NCBI GenBank assembly: GCA_938017985.1
Contig: CALIKS010000001.1
Span: 210,745 to 274,744 of the forward strand
From: an uncultured archaeon
GTDB taxonomy: Archaea > Thermoproteota > Nitrososphaeria_A > Caldarchaeales > Calditenuaceae
Direction of reading: 5' to 3'
Length of the DNA stretch: 64,000 bases
Every line of letters begins with the position of its first letter. The stretch's first letter is position 1. The position numbers were made by a program, and so were the translations under genes. The notes under the pieces were generated by a model, which was given only the letters and a program-made list of their open reading frames with translations, had not been told where the DNA came from and searched no databases. Positions 37,810-47,662 of the stretch are shown here, piece by piece.

Positions 37810-39181
37810 AATGTATTCCTTTTCCTGCAATCGATTTTATAGCCTCGCTATATATTTCTGAATAAGTCGGATGCACAAATATTATTCTTGATAATTCATC
37901 AATAGTATTTTTAGTTGACATTAAAATAGATGCGTAATTAATTAGCTCTGTTGCTAATGGGCCCACTATTTGAATTCCTAAAATTACGCCTGCACCATTG
38001 TAAATCACTTTTATGAATGTGTTTCTTTTAGTCTCTATTGATCCCTTACCAATGCTCATGTAAGGAATCTTAATTACATTTACGTTTATACCATTTTTTA
38101 CTGCCTCAGCCTCAGTTAACCCTATCATAGCCACTTCTGGTTCTGTAAATATCCCAATAGGCACTAATTTTTCGTCAATAGTACACTCATGAGAAGCGAT
38201 ATTTTCAGCACATATTATTCCCTGTGCCGATGCCCGATGGGCTAAGAAAGGAGGACCAGTAATATCTCCAACGGCAAATATTCCTTCTACGCTAGTTTTT
38301 TGTCTTTCATCAACTTTAATGAATCCTTTTGACGTTAATTTTATTCCAAGTCTTTCGAGCTGATAAACTTCCTTAATGGGAGTTTTACCAACAGCAACTA
38401 ATACATAATCAACGATGTATTTTTCTCCATTTGAGAGCCTTATCTTTACATCATTATTATCATACTCGTATGACTCAACAGAAGTGTTTAAATGAATTTT
38501 GAGTCCCTGCATCTCTAGGGAACGTTTTAAAGTCGATGAAATGTCTTTATCGACGTTTGGAAGCAACTGGTCTAGTATTTCGACTATAATTATCTCTGAG
38601 CCTAGCTTTGCATATGCTAGGCCTAATTCTAATCCTATTGCTCCTCCCCCCACTACCATTAATCTTTTTGGTATATTATCTAATGATAATGCCTCTTTAA
38701 ACGAGATTATTCTACGTCCGTCGAATGGTAAAACCTCTAGCTGAGCAGGCATAGAACCCATTGCTAGGACTACGTATTTTGTTTCAATTGACCTAGTACA
38801 TACACCGTCGTTTATCACAACCTTATTGACATCTACTAATTTTCCTTCGCCTTTTATCAAATCGACTTTATTTGTCTTGAGTAGATACGAAATACCTTCC
38901 CTCAATCTTCTAATTATTGCATCTTTTTTACTCCATAATTGTAAAATTGATGGTTCTATGTTTCCATTGACCAGCCCGTGTTTTATTAGTTCTTTTACAT
39001 TATAAATCTTAGTAGAATAATCTATTAGTAATTTTGAGGGGATGCATCCATAGTTTGTACATTCCCCGCCTAGCTCGTGTTTTTCAACTAGGAGGGTTTT
39101 AAATCCTAACTGTGCTAGTCTAATGGCAGAGACGTACCCGCCAGGGCCAGCTCCAATAACTACAGCATCATAATTTTTCAT
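37793..39181 (-). CDS. lpd: Dihydrolipoamide dehydrogenase
   Basis: VIGAGPGGYVSAIRLAQLG, GGECTNYGCIPSK, C-terminal HPTYSE. Confidence 0.95.
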   Translation of the reverse strand: MKNYDAVVIGAGPGGYVSAIRLAQLGFKTLLVEKHELGGECTNYGCIPSKLLIDYSTKIYNVKELIKHGLVNGNIEPSILQLWSKKDAIIRRLREGISYLLKTNKVDLIKGEGKLVDVNKVVINDGVCTRSIETKYVVLAMGSMPAQLEVLPFDGRRIISFKEALSLDNIPKRLMVVGGGAIGLELGLAYAKLGSEIIIVEILDQLLPNVDKDISSTLKRSLEMQGLKIHLNTSVESYEYDNNDVKIRLSNGEKYIVDYVLVAVGKTPIKEVYQLERLGIKLTSKGFIKVDERQKTSVEGIFAVGDITGPPFLAHRASAQGIICAENIASHECTIDEKLVPIGIFTEPEVAMIGLTEAEAVKNGINVNVIKIPYMSIGKGSIETKRNTFIKVIYNGAGVILGIQIVGPLATELINYASILMSTKNTIDELSRIIFVHPTYSEIYSEAIKSIAGKGIHYVKIS

Positions 39182-39189
39182 TATTTGAA

Positions 39190-40092
39190 TTATTTAATAT
39201 TGTAGGATAAAAACCTATTATTTTTTATTAAGAATTCAGCTGCTTTGTATGAGCTTCTTACAAGTGGTCCTGCAACTACTAGTTTAAATCCCATGTCCTC
39301 GGCTATTTTTTTGTATTTATCGAAAAGTGCTGGCTCTACGTATTTTAGTACAGGTAAATGGATGTTCTTTAGGCTTGGTCTCAGATACTGTCCAATAAAA
39401 ACAATATCGACATTAGCTTCTCTTATCAATTTGAGAGAATTGACTATGTCTTCCTCGTTCTCACCGAGTCCTAGCATAAATGAAGTTTTAGTAATTAGTT
39501 GTGGATTTAATTCTTTAGCCGTCCTAAGGACGTTTAGTGACAAATCAAAGGAGGCACGTTTATCCCGTACATATGGAGATAGCCTATAAACTGTCTCTAC
39601 ATTGTGACATAATACGTCTGGGCCTGCATCTATAACTTGTTTTATTAACATTACTTCTCCTCGAAAATCAGGTATCAGGGCTTCTACAATTACGTTGGGG
39701 CAACTTTTCTTGATCGATTCTATAGTCTTTGCAAATTGAAGTGCTCCTCCATCAGGTAAATCGTCTCTGCACACTGAGGTCAAAACTACATATTTAAGAC
39801 CAAGCTCCTTTACGGCTTCTGCGACACGTATATGCTCAGTTGTATCTACTCTTCCTCTTGGGTTTCCCTTCGTCACGGCGCAAAACCTACAACTCCTAGT
39901 ACAGACATCTCCCAGTATCATGATTGTACCTGTCCCACTCTCCCAGCATTCAGCAATATTCGGGCATAAAGCTTCTTCGCAGACAGTGTGAAGTTGATAC
40001 TTCTTGAATATTCTTGATACTTTTCCATAAGAGGGATAGGACGGTAATTTTGTTCTGAGCCATCCAGGTTTTCTTAACGAGTTATTAATCAT
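39190..40092 (-). CDS. lipA: Lipoyl synthase
   Basis: Radical SAM motif CTRSCRFCAV; CEEALCPNIAECWESGTGTIMILGDVCTR; PSLKN. Confidence 0.96.
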   Translation of the reverse strand: MINNSLRKPGWLRTKLPSYPSYGKVSRIFKKYQLHTVCEEALCPNIAECWESGTGTIMILGDVCTRSCRFCAVTKGNPRGRVDTTEHIRVAEAVKELGLKYVVLTSVCRDDLPDGGALQFAKTIESIKKSCPNVIVEALIPDFRGEVMLIKQVIDAGPDVLCHNVETVYRLSPYVRDKRASFDLSLNVLRTAKELNPQLITKTSFMLGLGENEEDIVNSLKLIREANVDIVFIGQYLRPSLKNIHLPVLKYVEPALFDKYKKIAEDMGFKLVVAGPLVRSSYKAAEFLIKNNRFLSYNIK

Positions 40093-40151
40093 TGATTATT
40101 ATGAATTTCAACTTAAATATATCCATGATTATAAATTCATAGCTAAAACAT

Positions 40152-41036
40152 TTAATGAACAGATTGTTCCTCATCTTTGTCTCGCTTGTATGGCTCTACA
40201 TGAATAATAAGGTCGGCAATTACAAAATCACTTACTGTGTCCTTGATTTTTCTCTCTACTTCATGCGCAATCTCATGGGCTTTATCTAAAGAAATTTCTG
40301 GATCTAGAAGCAAGTGCATGTCTATGAAGTATCCTTTTAATGTTTTTCTGCTTCTGACCATATGAGAATCCATAACTCCGCTTACCGTCATGCTAATCTT
40401 CTTAACTTCCTCTATCAATGATTTAGGCAATCCCTCATCGATCAATGAAGTCAATGAAGATTTAAGATTAGTAACTATTGCATAAATAAATACAAAACTT
40501 ACTGCCATTGCTGCTAACGCATCAAAGACGGGGTTAAGCTCGATTGCTAATATAACTCCTACGAGAATAATTATTGAGTCTGTTAAATCAACAAGAAGAT
40601 GTCTAGTTTCTGCCTGAATAGCTAGTGCACCTGTTTTTTTAGAGCTCCACGATAATAATAGATATGAGAATAAGGGTAGTACTAATGAAAGTACTGCAAA
40701 GTAGAGTGCCTCTTCATCTATTTTTATAGGCTCCAAAAACCGTCCTATCGAGGGTAAAAGAATCAGCATTACAGAAGCTGACATAATAATAGAAGTAACA
40801 ATTGCTGAAATATTTTGATATTTGTAATGACCGTATGGATGATCCACATCTGGAGGTAGTGCTGACCTCTTTAAAAAATAGAGAAGAAAAGACAAACTCA
40901 ATACGTTTATTCCAGCCTCGACACCACCGAATAAAACCGCTAGACTTTTCGTAACAATTCCCCCTATAATTAAGATAGTCATGGCTAAGATATTCAGAGT
41001 AAAGACCGCATAAAGCATCTTGTATCCAGACATCAA
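40152..41036 (-). CDS. Cation diffusion facilitator (CDF) transporter
   Basis: DVDHPYGHYKYQNISA, AETRHLLVDLTDS, cytoplasmic C-terminal domain with HxxAHEIAHEVE. Confidence 0.92.
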   Translation of the reverse strand: MMSGYKMLYAVFTLNILAMTILIIGGIVTKSLAVLFGGVEAGINVLSLSFLLYFLKRSALPPDVDHPYGHYKYQNISAIVTSIIMSASVMLILLPSIGRFLEPIKIDEEALYFAVLSLVLPLFSYLLLSWSSKKTGALAIQAETRHLLVDLTDSIIILVGVILAIELNPVFDALAAMAVSFVFIYAIVTNLKSSLTSLIDEGLPKSLIEEVKKISMTVSGVMDSHMVRSRKTLKGYFIDMHLLLDPEISLDKAHEIAHEVERKIKDTVSDFVIADLIIHVEPYKRDKDEEQSVH

Positions 41037-41156
41037 AAATCACTTATTAAAATGAATAGGGATACTTTTAAGTTATTTTGGCATGATTATTTTTGTAAAA
41101 AATAGAGCTGTTATTTTTTAACATATACTGACAAATTGTCTTTTACTGTAGTATCA

Positions 41157-41231
41157 CGCCTGGGCCGGGATTTGAACCCGGGTCCGGCGGGCGACAGCCG
41201 CCGATACTAGACCTGGCTATACTACCCAGGC
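41157..41231 (-). tRNA. tRNA-Asp (GTC)
   Basis: Reverse complement GCCTGGG...GGCGG-CTGTCGC-CCGCC...CCCAGGC-G; discriminator G73. Confidence 0.95.
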
Positions 41232-41448
41232 AAATTCAATTGATCTCTCCGTCTTGTCGTCTTGCCAGGCCTGTATATAAACAATTAATTGGGAAAAAAT
41301 AAATCTTCTCTTACTTAGGATAGTTTTTCCTGACTTAACTTTTTAAGGGGGAGAAATGTTAACAAGCTTTACATGGCCTCAATTTTTCGCATATGCTTCA
41401 GTTTAGATTAGAATAATTGAATACCGCAAATGTTTCTTAATTTAGATA

Positions 41449-42462
41449 TTATTGTTGATCAATGAGATGCCAAAGCTCGTCTATTACTGGACTGTCGATT
41501 TTTGTCTCACCAGACTTATCTATCAATAATTTATCTGTTTTCTTAGTTATCCTTCCGATAATTCTCGCCCCGACTTTTCTAAGAATTTTCATGTCTAGGT
41601 TCCTGATTGTTGCGAGTAGAACACCTGAGCTTATGAGCCTTAACGGATCAATTTTTAATGCCCTGCATATCTCGGCTGTTACTTTTGAAACTGGGATCAT
41701 TTCTTTCCATACTTTGAATCCACAATTAGATGCTTTTGCTAGTTCATATAGGCCTCCAATTATGCCTCCTTCCGTAGGATCATGCATTGAAGTTACACCT
41801 GAATGTCTAGCTAGGTATAATGCCTCTTTAACTACGCTGATATGTCTAAAGTATTTTTTTGCAATATTTATCGTTGGGACGGGGACCCCTCTTTTTCTAA
41901 GCCTCTCTTCAAAATCGCTAGCAAGTATTGCTGTTCCCTCTAATCCGGCTGTTTTACTCATTATTATGTAGTCTCCAGGCATGGCTCCAGATGTTGTAAT
42001 AATCTTCTTTGAAATAAGTGTCCCAGACATATGTCCAATGACTATAGGAGAAGTTATAAAGGGTGCGACTTCTGTGTGGCCAGTAACAATAGCAACTCCT
42101 AAAGATTTAGCCGCCTCATGCATCTGTCTGGTTATCATTTTTAGATCTGAAAGTGTGGCGTTTCGAGGTAGCAATATACATGCTGAGAACCATTTAGGTT
42201 CTCCTCCACATACAGCTATGTCATTAGCATTTATGTGAATGGATAACCATCCTAATAATTCCCGTGAACCAGTAACGGGGTCACATGCCATCACAACCTT
42301 ATTTGAACTAAGTTTAACAATACCAGCGTCTTCGCCATATTTTGGCGGTAATAACACATCCTGTCTCTTCTTACCCAAAAATTTTAATATATATTGTCTA
42401 AGAGCCTCCTCAGGGATCTTTCCAAGCTTTAATGATTTATATTGAGTCAATCTCTGCATCAT
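41449..42462 (-). CDS. AIR synthase/HypE-ThiL superfamily protein
   Basis: GEDAGIVKL, NDIAVCGGEPKWF, TGHTEVAP, MHDPTEGGIIGGLYELA. Confidence 0.85.
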   Translation of the reverse strand: MMQRLTQYKSLKLGKIPEEALRQYILKFLGKKRQDVLLPPKYGEDAGIVKLSSNKVVMACDPVTGSRELLGWLSIHINANDIAVCGGEPKWFSACILLPRNATLSDLKMITRQMHEAAKSLGVAIVTGHTEVAPFITSPIVIGHMSGTLISKKIITTSGAMPGDYIIMSKTAGLEGTAILASDFEERLRKRGVPVPTINIAKKYFRHISVVKEALYLARHSGVTSMHDPTEGGIIGGLYELAKASNCGFKVWKEMIPVSKVTAEICRALKIDPLRLISSGVLLATIRNLDMKILRKVGARIIGRITKKTDKLLIDKSGETKIDSPVIDELWHLIDQQ

Positions 42463-42487
42463 TTAATAAATGATATGAAGTTATAAA

Positions 42488-43918
42488 TTATTTTGAACGT
42501 TTTAGCTTACGTGTCCTATGAGGTCTTCTCATAACAACTACAATTAATGCAGCAAGCAAAACGAACAGTAAAATTAGTTCAATAGAGAGCATCATTACTT
42601 GCCCCATATCTACCACATTGGTGCCAGTAGTAGTTATGTAAGTTGTTGCTGTTGATTTAGTAGTTGTTACAGTTTCAGTTGTCACTATTATGCCATTTTT
42701 TATACTAAATGTTCCTGCTGTCGACTTGATAAGATTATCACCCCAGTCAAGAACTTCTATCACAAAAGTAATCTTGCCATCTAAGTCGTTTAGCAAAATG
42801 GATGCAACAAACTTATTATTGACATTCTTTATCATTGGAACCATTTTTAGTTTTTTATTTCCTTGCATAACAACAACTCGCGGATATCCATCTTTAATAT
42901 CCATCTCCCGGTCTTTAATGGTTGCCTCGATAAATAGCTCAGATTCGCTCTTAATAGTTGAGGTAACTTCCGATATCTCGGGAGAATATGAGACGATTAC
43001 ATAGCCTAAGTTATTCTTTTTTACATCGATAAAGTATACCTTGCTCTTTTTAAGAAGATCTGAAAATGTAGGTAAAATTCCTCCAAGCGAACGTTCTGTA
43101 ATCGAATCATCAATAATCTCACCGATTACTCCTGAAGCCGCATTAACAAATATAATTCTTGTAGGCTCTATCGCGTAGAGCTTGTTTATTCCAATGGTAC
43201 CTGATTTTGGCTTGAATGTTTTTAATGGTGCTGTTGAATCAATTGATATAAAAGATATAGAATTATCATTAGAGATTATCCATGCTTCATTTTCAGATAC
43301 TGCGAGTATAGCATATAAAAGTGTATTTAGTGTAATAGACTTCTCTATGCCAGTTGAAGTATCAATTCTACGTATGCTTTTTCCATCAGGACCAATATAC
43401 CACACATATATACCGAACTCGCTGAGACCTTGAGCAGAATCAATCATATCTATATTAAATTCTTTTACGATAACTCCTTCCTCATTAATTAATAAAAGAT
43501 CATTAGAGCCTATTAGTTTTATCCAAAATCCATTGAGGGAATTCCAAGAATTTTCTACTGGCTTAGGCAACACTACTGTTTTGTACATTTCTAATGATGT
43601 GAGGTCAATGAGTATGACTTTGTCATTTCCTCGTTCAAAAGCCATTATTTTGTCACCACTTCTTAAAATTTTAGTCGCTTCAATTGGCAGGTTTACTATT
43701 CTAACAGATTCTGATGTCAAGTCTACTCTACAAACAATTTTTTCTAATGGCAAAGCTAACCACACATAGCCATAATCATCTACGAGCATATCGGATGGTG
43801 TAGATGTTAGTGGCGGATAGGTCAGATGTATTGGCTCAGACATAGAATTTACAGGTGCAATGATTGATAGAAATAGAAATTGTAATATTGCTAAAACTAT
43901 TAGTTTAGTCTTGTCCAT
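42488..43918 (-). CDS. Secreted, TM-anchored beta-propeller-like surface protein
   Basis: N-terminal signal peptide, Vgb-like repeats (DDYGYVWLALPLEKIVCRVD), Thr-rich stalk, C-terminal TM and RRPHRTRKLKRSK tail. Confidence 0.65.
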   Translation of the reverse strand: MDKTKLIVLAILQFLFLSIIAPVNSMSEPIHLTYPPLTSTPSDMLVDDYGYVWLALPLEKIVCRVDLTSESVRIVNLPIEATKILRSGDKIMAFERGNDKVILIDLTSLEMYKTVVLPKPVENSWNSLNGFWIKLIGSNDLLLINEEGVIVKEFNIDMIDSAQGLSEFGIYVWYIGPDGKSIRRIDTSTGIEKSITLNTLLYAILAVSENEAWIISNDNSISFISIDSTAPLKTFKPKSGTIGINKLYAIEPTRIIFVNAASGVIGEIIDDSITERSLGGILPTFSDLLKKSKVYFIDVKKNNLGYVIVSYSPEISEVTSTIKSESELFIEATIKDREMDIKDGYPRVVVMQGNKKLKMVPMIKNVNNKFVASILLNDLDGKITFVIEVLDWGDNLIKSTAGTFSIKNGIIVTTETVTTTKSTATTYITTTGTNVVDMGQVMMLSIELILLFVLLAALIVVVMRRPHRTRKLKRSK

Positions 43919-43991
43919 ACTTCTGTCTATGTGTTGGTGACTAAACCTAAATATATATTTGAGATTTCCTCCTTGTTATGTTGAGTACTAA

Positions 43992-45365
43992 ATGAGTACG
44001 ATAATTAAAAATACAGATGAGTTATTTGACAGGTTTTCTGAATCAAATGAATTAATTAGACTACTCGTGGAGTGCATTTCTAAAGCTATAGAAAGTGTTC
44101 AGCCAATGACTGCCCTTGCCAATCACGTAAAACTTCAAGAAAATGTACTTATTATTAATAATCATGAGTTTGATTTGAAAAAATTTGAAAGGATATTCCT
44201 TCTGTCTGTTGGGAAAGCTTCTCTTGGAATGTCTGAATTCGTCATAAACCTATTAAGAAAAAATATTGATGGAGGAGTCGTTATTTACCCGGAAGGGGCT
44301 GAGAAACCAAAGATTAATGCTCCAAATATTGATTTTATCGAGTCTAGTCATCCAGTCCCAAATGAAAAGGGGCTAAGGGCCGCTAGCAAGGTCGTAGAAT
44401 TATCAAGAACTATCAAACCTAACGACCTAATCATATTTTTATTATCAGGTGGCGCCTCGGCACTACTCCCCTTGCCATTTGAAGGAATTAGTTTAGAAGA
44501 TAAAATAGAGACGACAAAAATACTTCTTAAGGCTGGAGCTACGATACATGAGGTCAATACAGTAAGAAAGCATATCTCAGCGATAAAGGGTGGAAGACTT
44601 GCAGAAATGCTATACCCAGCTACTGTGATAAGTCTAATTATTTCAGATGTTCCGGGAGATAATCTAGAAGTTATAGGGTCCGGACCCACGGTACCAGACC
44701 CTACAACCTTTAAGGATGCGTACAATATTTTGATCATGAGAAACATCAAGGATAAAATTCCTGAGAATGTTGTTAGATTAATAGAAAACGGGGTTAGAGG
44801 ATACATCAAAGAGACGCCAAAACCATCCTCGCATGTTTTTCAGAAGGTTAGAAATTTCATCGTCGCAAGGGTTAGAGATGCTTGCTTAGCAGCGGCCGAA
44901 CACGCAAATAAGAAGGGATGGAATACAATTATCTTATCTGACGAAGTTGAGGGAGAAGCATCCTCAGTAGGCAAGGTATTCGGCTCAATTGCTAAGTACT
45001 ATCATAAGAAAAGTAAGTTGTTAATAGTGAGTGGGGGAGAAACAACCGTAAGAGTAAAGGGAAACGGAATTGGTGGAAGAAATCAAGAGGTAGCACTAGC
45101 AGCGTCTATAAAGATTGCTGGACTAAAAGATGTTCTTGTATGCTCTATGGGTACTGATGGAATTGATGGTCCTACCGATGCTGCAGGTGCAATAGTAGAT
45201 GGAAAAACATACAATTTGGGAGTATCGAATATGATGCACCCAGAAGATTACTTAAACAATAATGATTCATATAACTATTTCAAAAAGATTGGTGGACTCA
45301 TCTTCACTGGCTATACTGGTACAAACGTCGGAGATATATCAATGATTCTGACCACTAATTCTTAA
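43992..45365 (+). CDS. Glycerate 2-kinase (MOFRL family)
   Basis: SVGKASLGMSEFV, SSHPVPNEKGLRAA, FLLSGGASALL, VRKHISAIKGGRLAE, GGRNQEVALAASI, GTDGIDGPTDAAGAIVD. Confidence 0.95.
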   Translation: MSTIIKNTDELFDRFSESNELIRLLVECISKAIESVQPMTALANHVKLQENVLIINNHEFDLKKFERIFLLSVGKASLGMSEFVINLLRKNIDGGVVIYPEGAEKPKINAPNIDFIESSHPVPNEKGLRAASKVVELSRTIKPNDLIIFLLSGGASALLPLPFEGISLEDKIETTKILLKAGATIHEVNTVRKHISAIKGGRLAEMLYPATVISLIISDVPGDNLEVIGSGPTVPDPTTFKDAYNILIMRNIKDKIPENVVRLIENGVRGYIKETPKPSSHVFQKVRNFIVARVRDACLAAAEHANKKGWNTIILSDEVEGEASSVGKVFGSIAKYYHKKSKLLIVSGGETTVRVKGNGIGGRNQEVALAASIKIAGLKDVLVCSMGTDGIDGPTDAAGAIVDGKTYNLGVSNMMHPEDYLNNNDSYNYFKKIGGLIFTGYTGTNVGDISMILTTNS

Positions 45366-45393
45366 ATTTCAGACCACCAACATTTAATTCATA

Positions 45394-46599
45394 ATGTTTC
45401 CCTACAACTATGTATCTGATTTTTCAATCAACATATCTGAGAGACATGAATCGCTTAGAGAAGAGATAAAAAAATTCGTAGAGAAAGAACTAAAGCCTAG
45501 AGCAAAAAATATTGAAGAATCCGACAACTTGCCCGATGATTTACTAAGATTGGCGGCGAGCTATAGATTAACAGGACTCGGAGTGCCACGTGAACTATGT
45601 GGAAGAGGTGAAGATCAGCTAAGCATAGTAATTTTTATTGAGGAAGTAAGCAAAGTATGTCCATCCTTCGCAACTGCAATAATGGTTCAGTACCTATTTA
45701 TGCTTCCGATAATTCTTTTTGGAAGTATTCAACAAAAATTAAAGTACGTGTCCTGCATAGCGCGTGGTGAAAAATTCGGGGCTCATGCCGTGACTGAAGT
45801 AGAAGCGGGTAGTGACATAGCTGGAATTAGGACAACTGCTCGAAGAGAAGGAGATGGGTGGATAATCAATGGGCAAAAACGATTCATAACATTTGCAGAT
45901 AAAGCCGATTATCTCACCATATTGGCCAGGACAAGTGATCTGACAGAACAAAAACAGAGATGGAGAGGCTTAACTATGTTTATAATTGATAGAACATTCG
46001 AAGGTGTCGAAATAGGACCAAAAATAAAAGTAATGGGGTTGAATGGTATTCATCCATTTAGTTTATACCTAAACAATGTATGGGTGCCTAACGACTCGGT
46101 TCTAGGTAAAGTTGACGAAGGATTTAAGATAGCGGTAAGAGCATATAATTACGGAAGAGTCTATGCCGCCGCTCAGGCCGTAGGCATAGCGCAATCGGTA
46201 CTAGAAAAATGCATTGACTATAGTAGTAAGCGAGAAGCTTTTGGCCAACCGTTGATTTCTTTCCAAGGAGTACAATTCCCACTCGTTGATTTGTTAAGCT
46301 CAGTAATCAGTGCTAGGTTATTGACCTACTGGGCCGCTATGGCTCTTGACAAAAGAGGAGACGACATTATCGCTCCTGCTTTAGCGAAACTTTATGCTAC
46401 CGAAGTCGCTGAAAAAACCGCACTCAAAGGTATCGAGATACATGGAGGGGTAGGGGTAACGCAAGAGGGCCTAATTGAGAGATTCTTAAGAGACTCAGAA
46501 GTAATTAAAATATATGAGGGCACACCAGCTATACTTCGATTAACTATAATTCACCAAATATTGAAGTTAATAAGCAAAAATGTTCAGTCAGAAAAATAA
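45394..46599 (+). CDS. Acyl-CoA dehydrogenase
   Basis: AVTEVEAGSDIAGIRTTARREGDGWIINGQKRFIT, SKREAFGQPLISFQGVQFPL, EIHGGVGVTQE. Confidence 0.95.
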   Translation: MFPYNYVSDFSINISERHESLREEIKKFVEKELKPRAKNIEESDNLPDDLLRLAASYRLTGLGVPRELCGRGEDQLSIVIFIEEVSKVCPSFATAIMVQYLFMLPIILFGSIQQKLKYVSCIARGEKFGAHAVTEVEAGSDIAGIRTTARREGDGWIINGQKRFITFADKADYLTILARTSDLTEQKQRWRGLTMFIIDRTFEGVEIGPKIKVMGLNGIHPFSLYLNNVWVPNDSVLGKVDEGFKIAVRAYNYGRVYAAAQAVGIAQSVLEKCIDYSSKREAFGQPLISFQGVQFPLVDLLSSVISARLLTYWAAMALDKRGDDIIAPALAKLYATEVAEKTALKGIEIHGGVGVTQEGLIERFLRDSEVIKIYEGTPAILRLTIIHQILKLISKNVQSEK

Positions 46600-46681
46600 G
46601 TCGTAAATTTTCCAAAAACATATATTCATCAAACATATTTAAGTAGCTCTTAATCATATTTATTAGGGCTGGAAACTCAAG

Positions 46682-47290
46682 ATGCGCTCATCAATTAGGT
46701 TAGTGATGGGTGCAGTTACGACTTTTTTAGTAGTAGCATTATCCCGATACTTCTCCTACATAAACTATTCTATCCCCCTACTAGACATTATCGCAATCGC
46801 ATTAGTTGCTCTTATTCCAGGATTATTAGGTACATCATTTATGGTTTCGGCTGTAGCTGCAGGTTTAGGATCTGTTCTAGGGTTATTGTGCTGGCTTACA
46901 TTTTTTTATACACCTATTTCTGGCGAGATAGCTTTTTTAACAAGTTTCTTAGCATTAGAGCCCAATATAGGCTACATAATAATTCTTTCATTTACGTTTG
47001 TAATAGCTGGTCTAATTGGACATGTATTCAGTAGCTACACGGCAAGTCAAGGGGTTGAAGAAAGGACTGAAACTCAAAAGATAGAGGAAAAAATCGAAGA
47101 AACTAAACCTGAAGTTCAAAAGAAAATAGAAGAACCTGAAAAATTAGAAAAACCTCCTTCTACATTTTCAGAAACATTAGTAAAACCTCAGCAGCTCGAG
47201 GAAGAAATATACATAATCTGTAAGTTCTGCTCTGAGCCTGTTCCTGAGGGAGCTACATTTTGTCCTCATTGCGGAAGGAAAGTTAAATAA
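46682..47290 (+). CDS. Membrane protein with acidic/lysine linker and C-terminal zinc ribbon
   Basis: Several TM segments, EK-rich linker, then CKFCSEPVPEGATFCPHCGRK. Confidence 0.7.
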   Translation: MRSSIRLVMGAVTTFLVVALSRYFSYINYSIPLLDIIAIALVALIPGLLGTSFMVSAVAAGLGSVLGLLCWLTFFYTPISGEIAFLTSFLALEPNIGYIIILSFTFVIAGLIGHVFSSYTASQGVEERTETQKIEEKIEETKPEVQKKIEEPEKLEKPPSTFSETLVKPQQLEEEIYIICKFCSEPVPEGATFCPHCGRKVK

Positions 47291-47301
47291 AGACCCTCTT
47301 T

Positions 47302-47568
47302 TTACTTCTTCTCTTCAGTCTCACGCTTTGGTTGTTCAAGCTCGGTTATAGGCTCGGGCGGCGGAGTAGATACAAGTGTATAGCCAATCCATCCCACTAC
47401 AGTCAATATAGCTCCAACGCCTGCAAAAAGTGTTATTCTGACAACCCATAGGACAACTTCAGGATTAGGAACAAAAAACATTAACCATGCATAGATAACT
47501 ATTCCAGCAATCGATCCTATTAATAATACTGCTCCTATACTCTTGTCGCTCATCTCGTTTAACACCAA
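47302..47568 (-). CDS. Small membrane protein, two TM segments
   Basis: ATG start; convergent with zinc-ribbon membrane protein. Confidence 0.55.
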   Translation of the reverse strand: MVLNEMSDKSIGAVLLIGSIAGIVIYAWLMFFVPNPEVVLWVVRITLFAGVGAILTVVGWIGYTLVSTPPPEPITELEQPKRETEEKK

Positions 47569-47662
47569 TTCTTAATTTGAGATGGCTACTTTTAAATCTT
47601 CACCTATTTAAGAATAATTGCGTGAAATACTTATCAATCAAGTAGGATAATTATTTCTCGGA

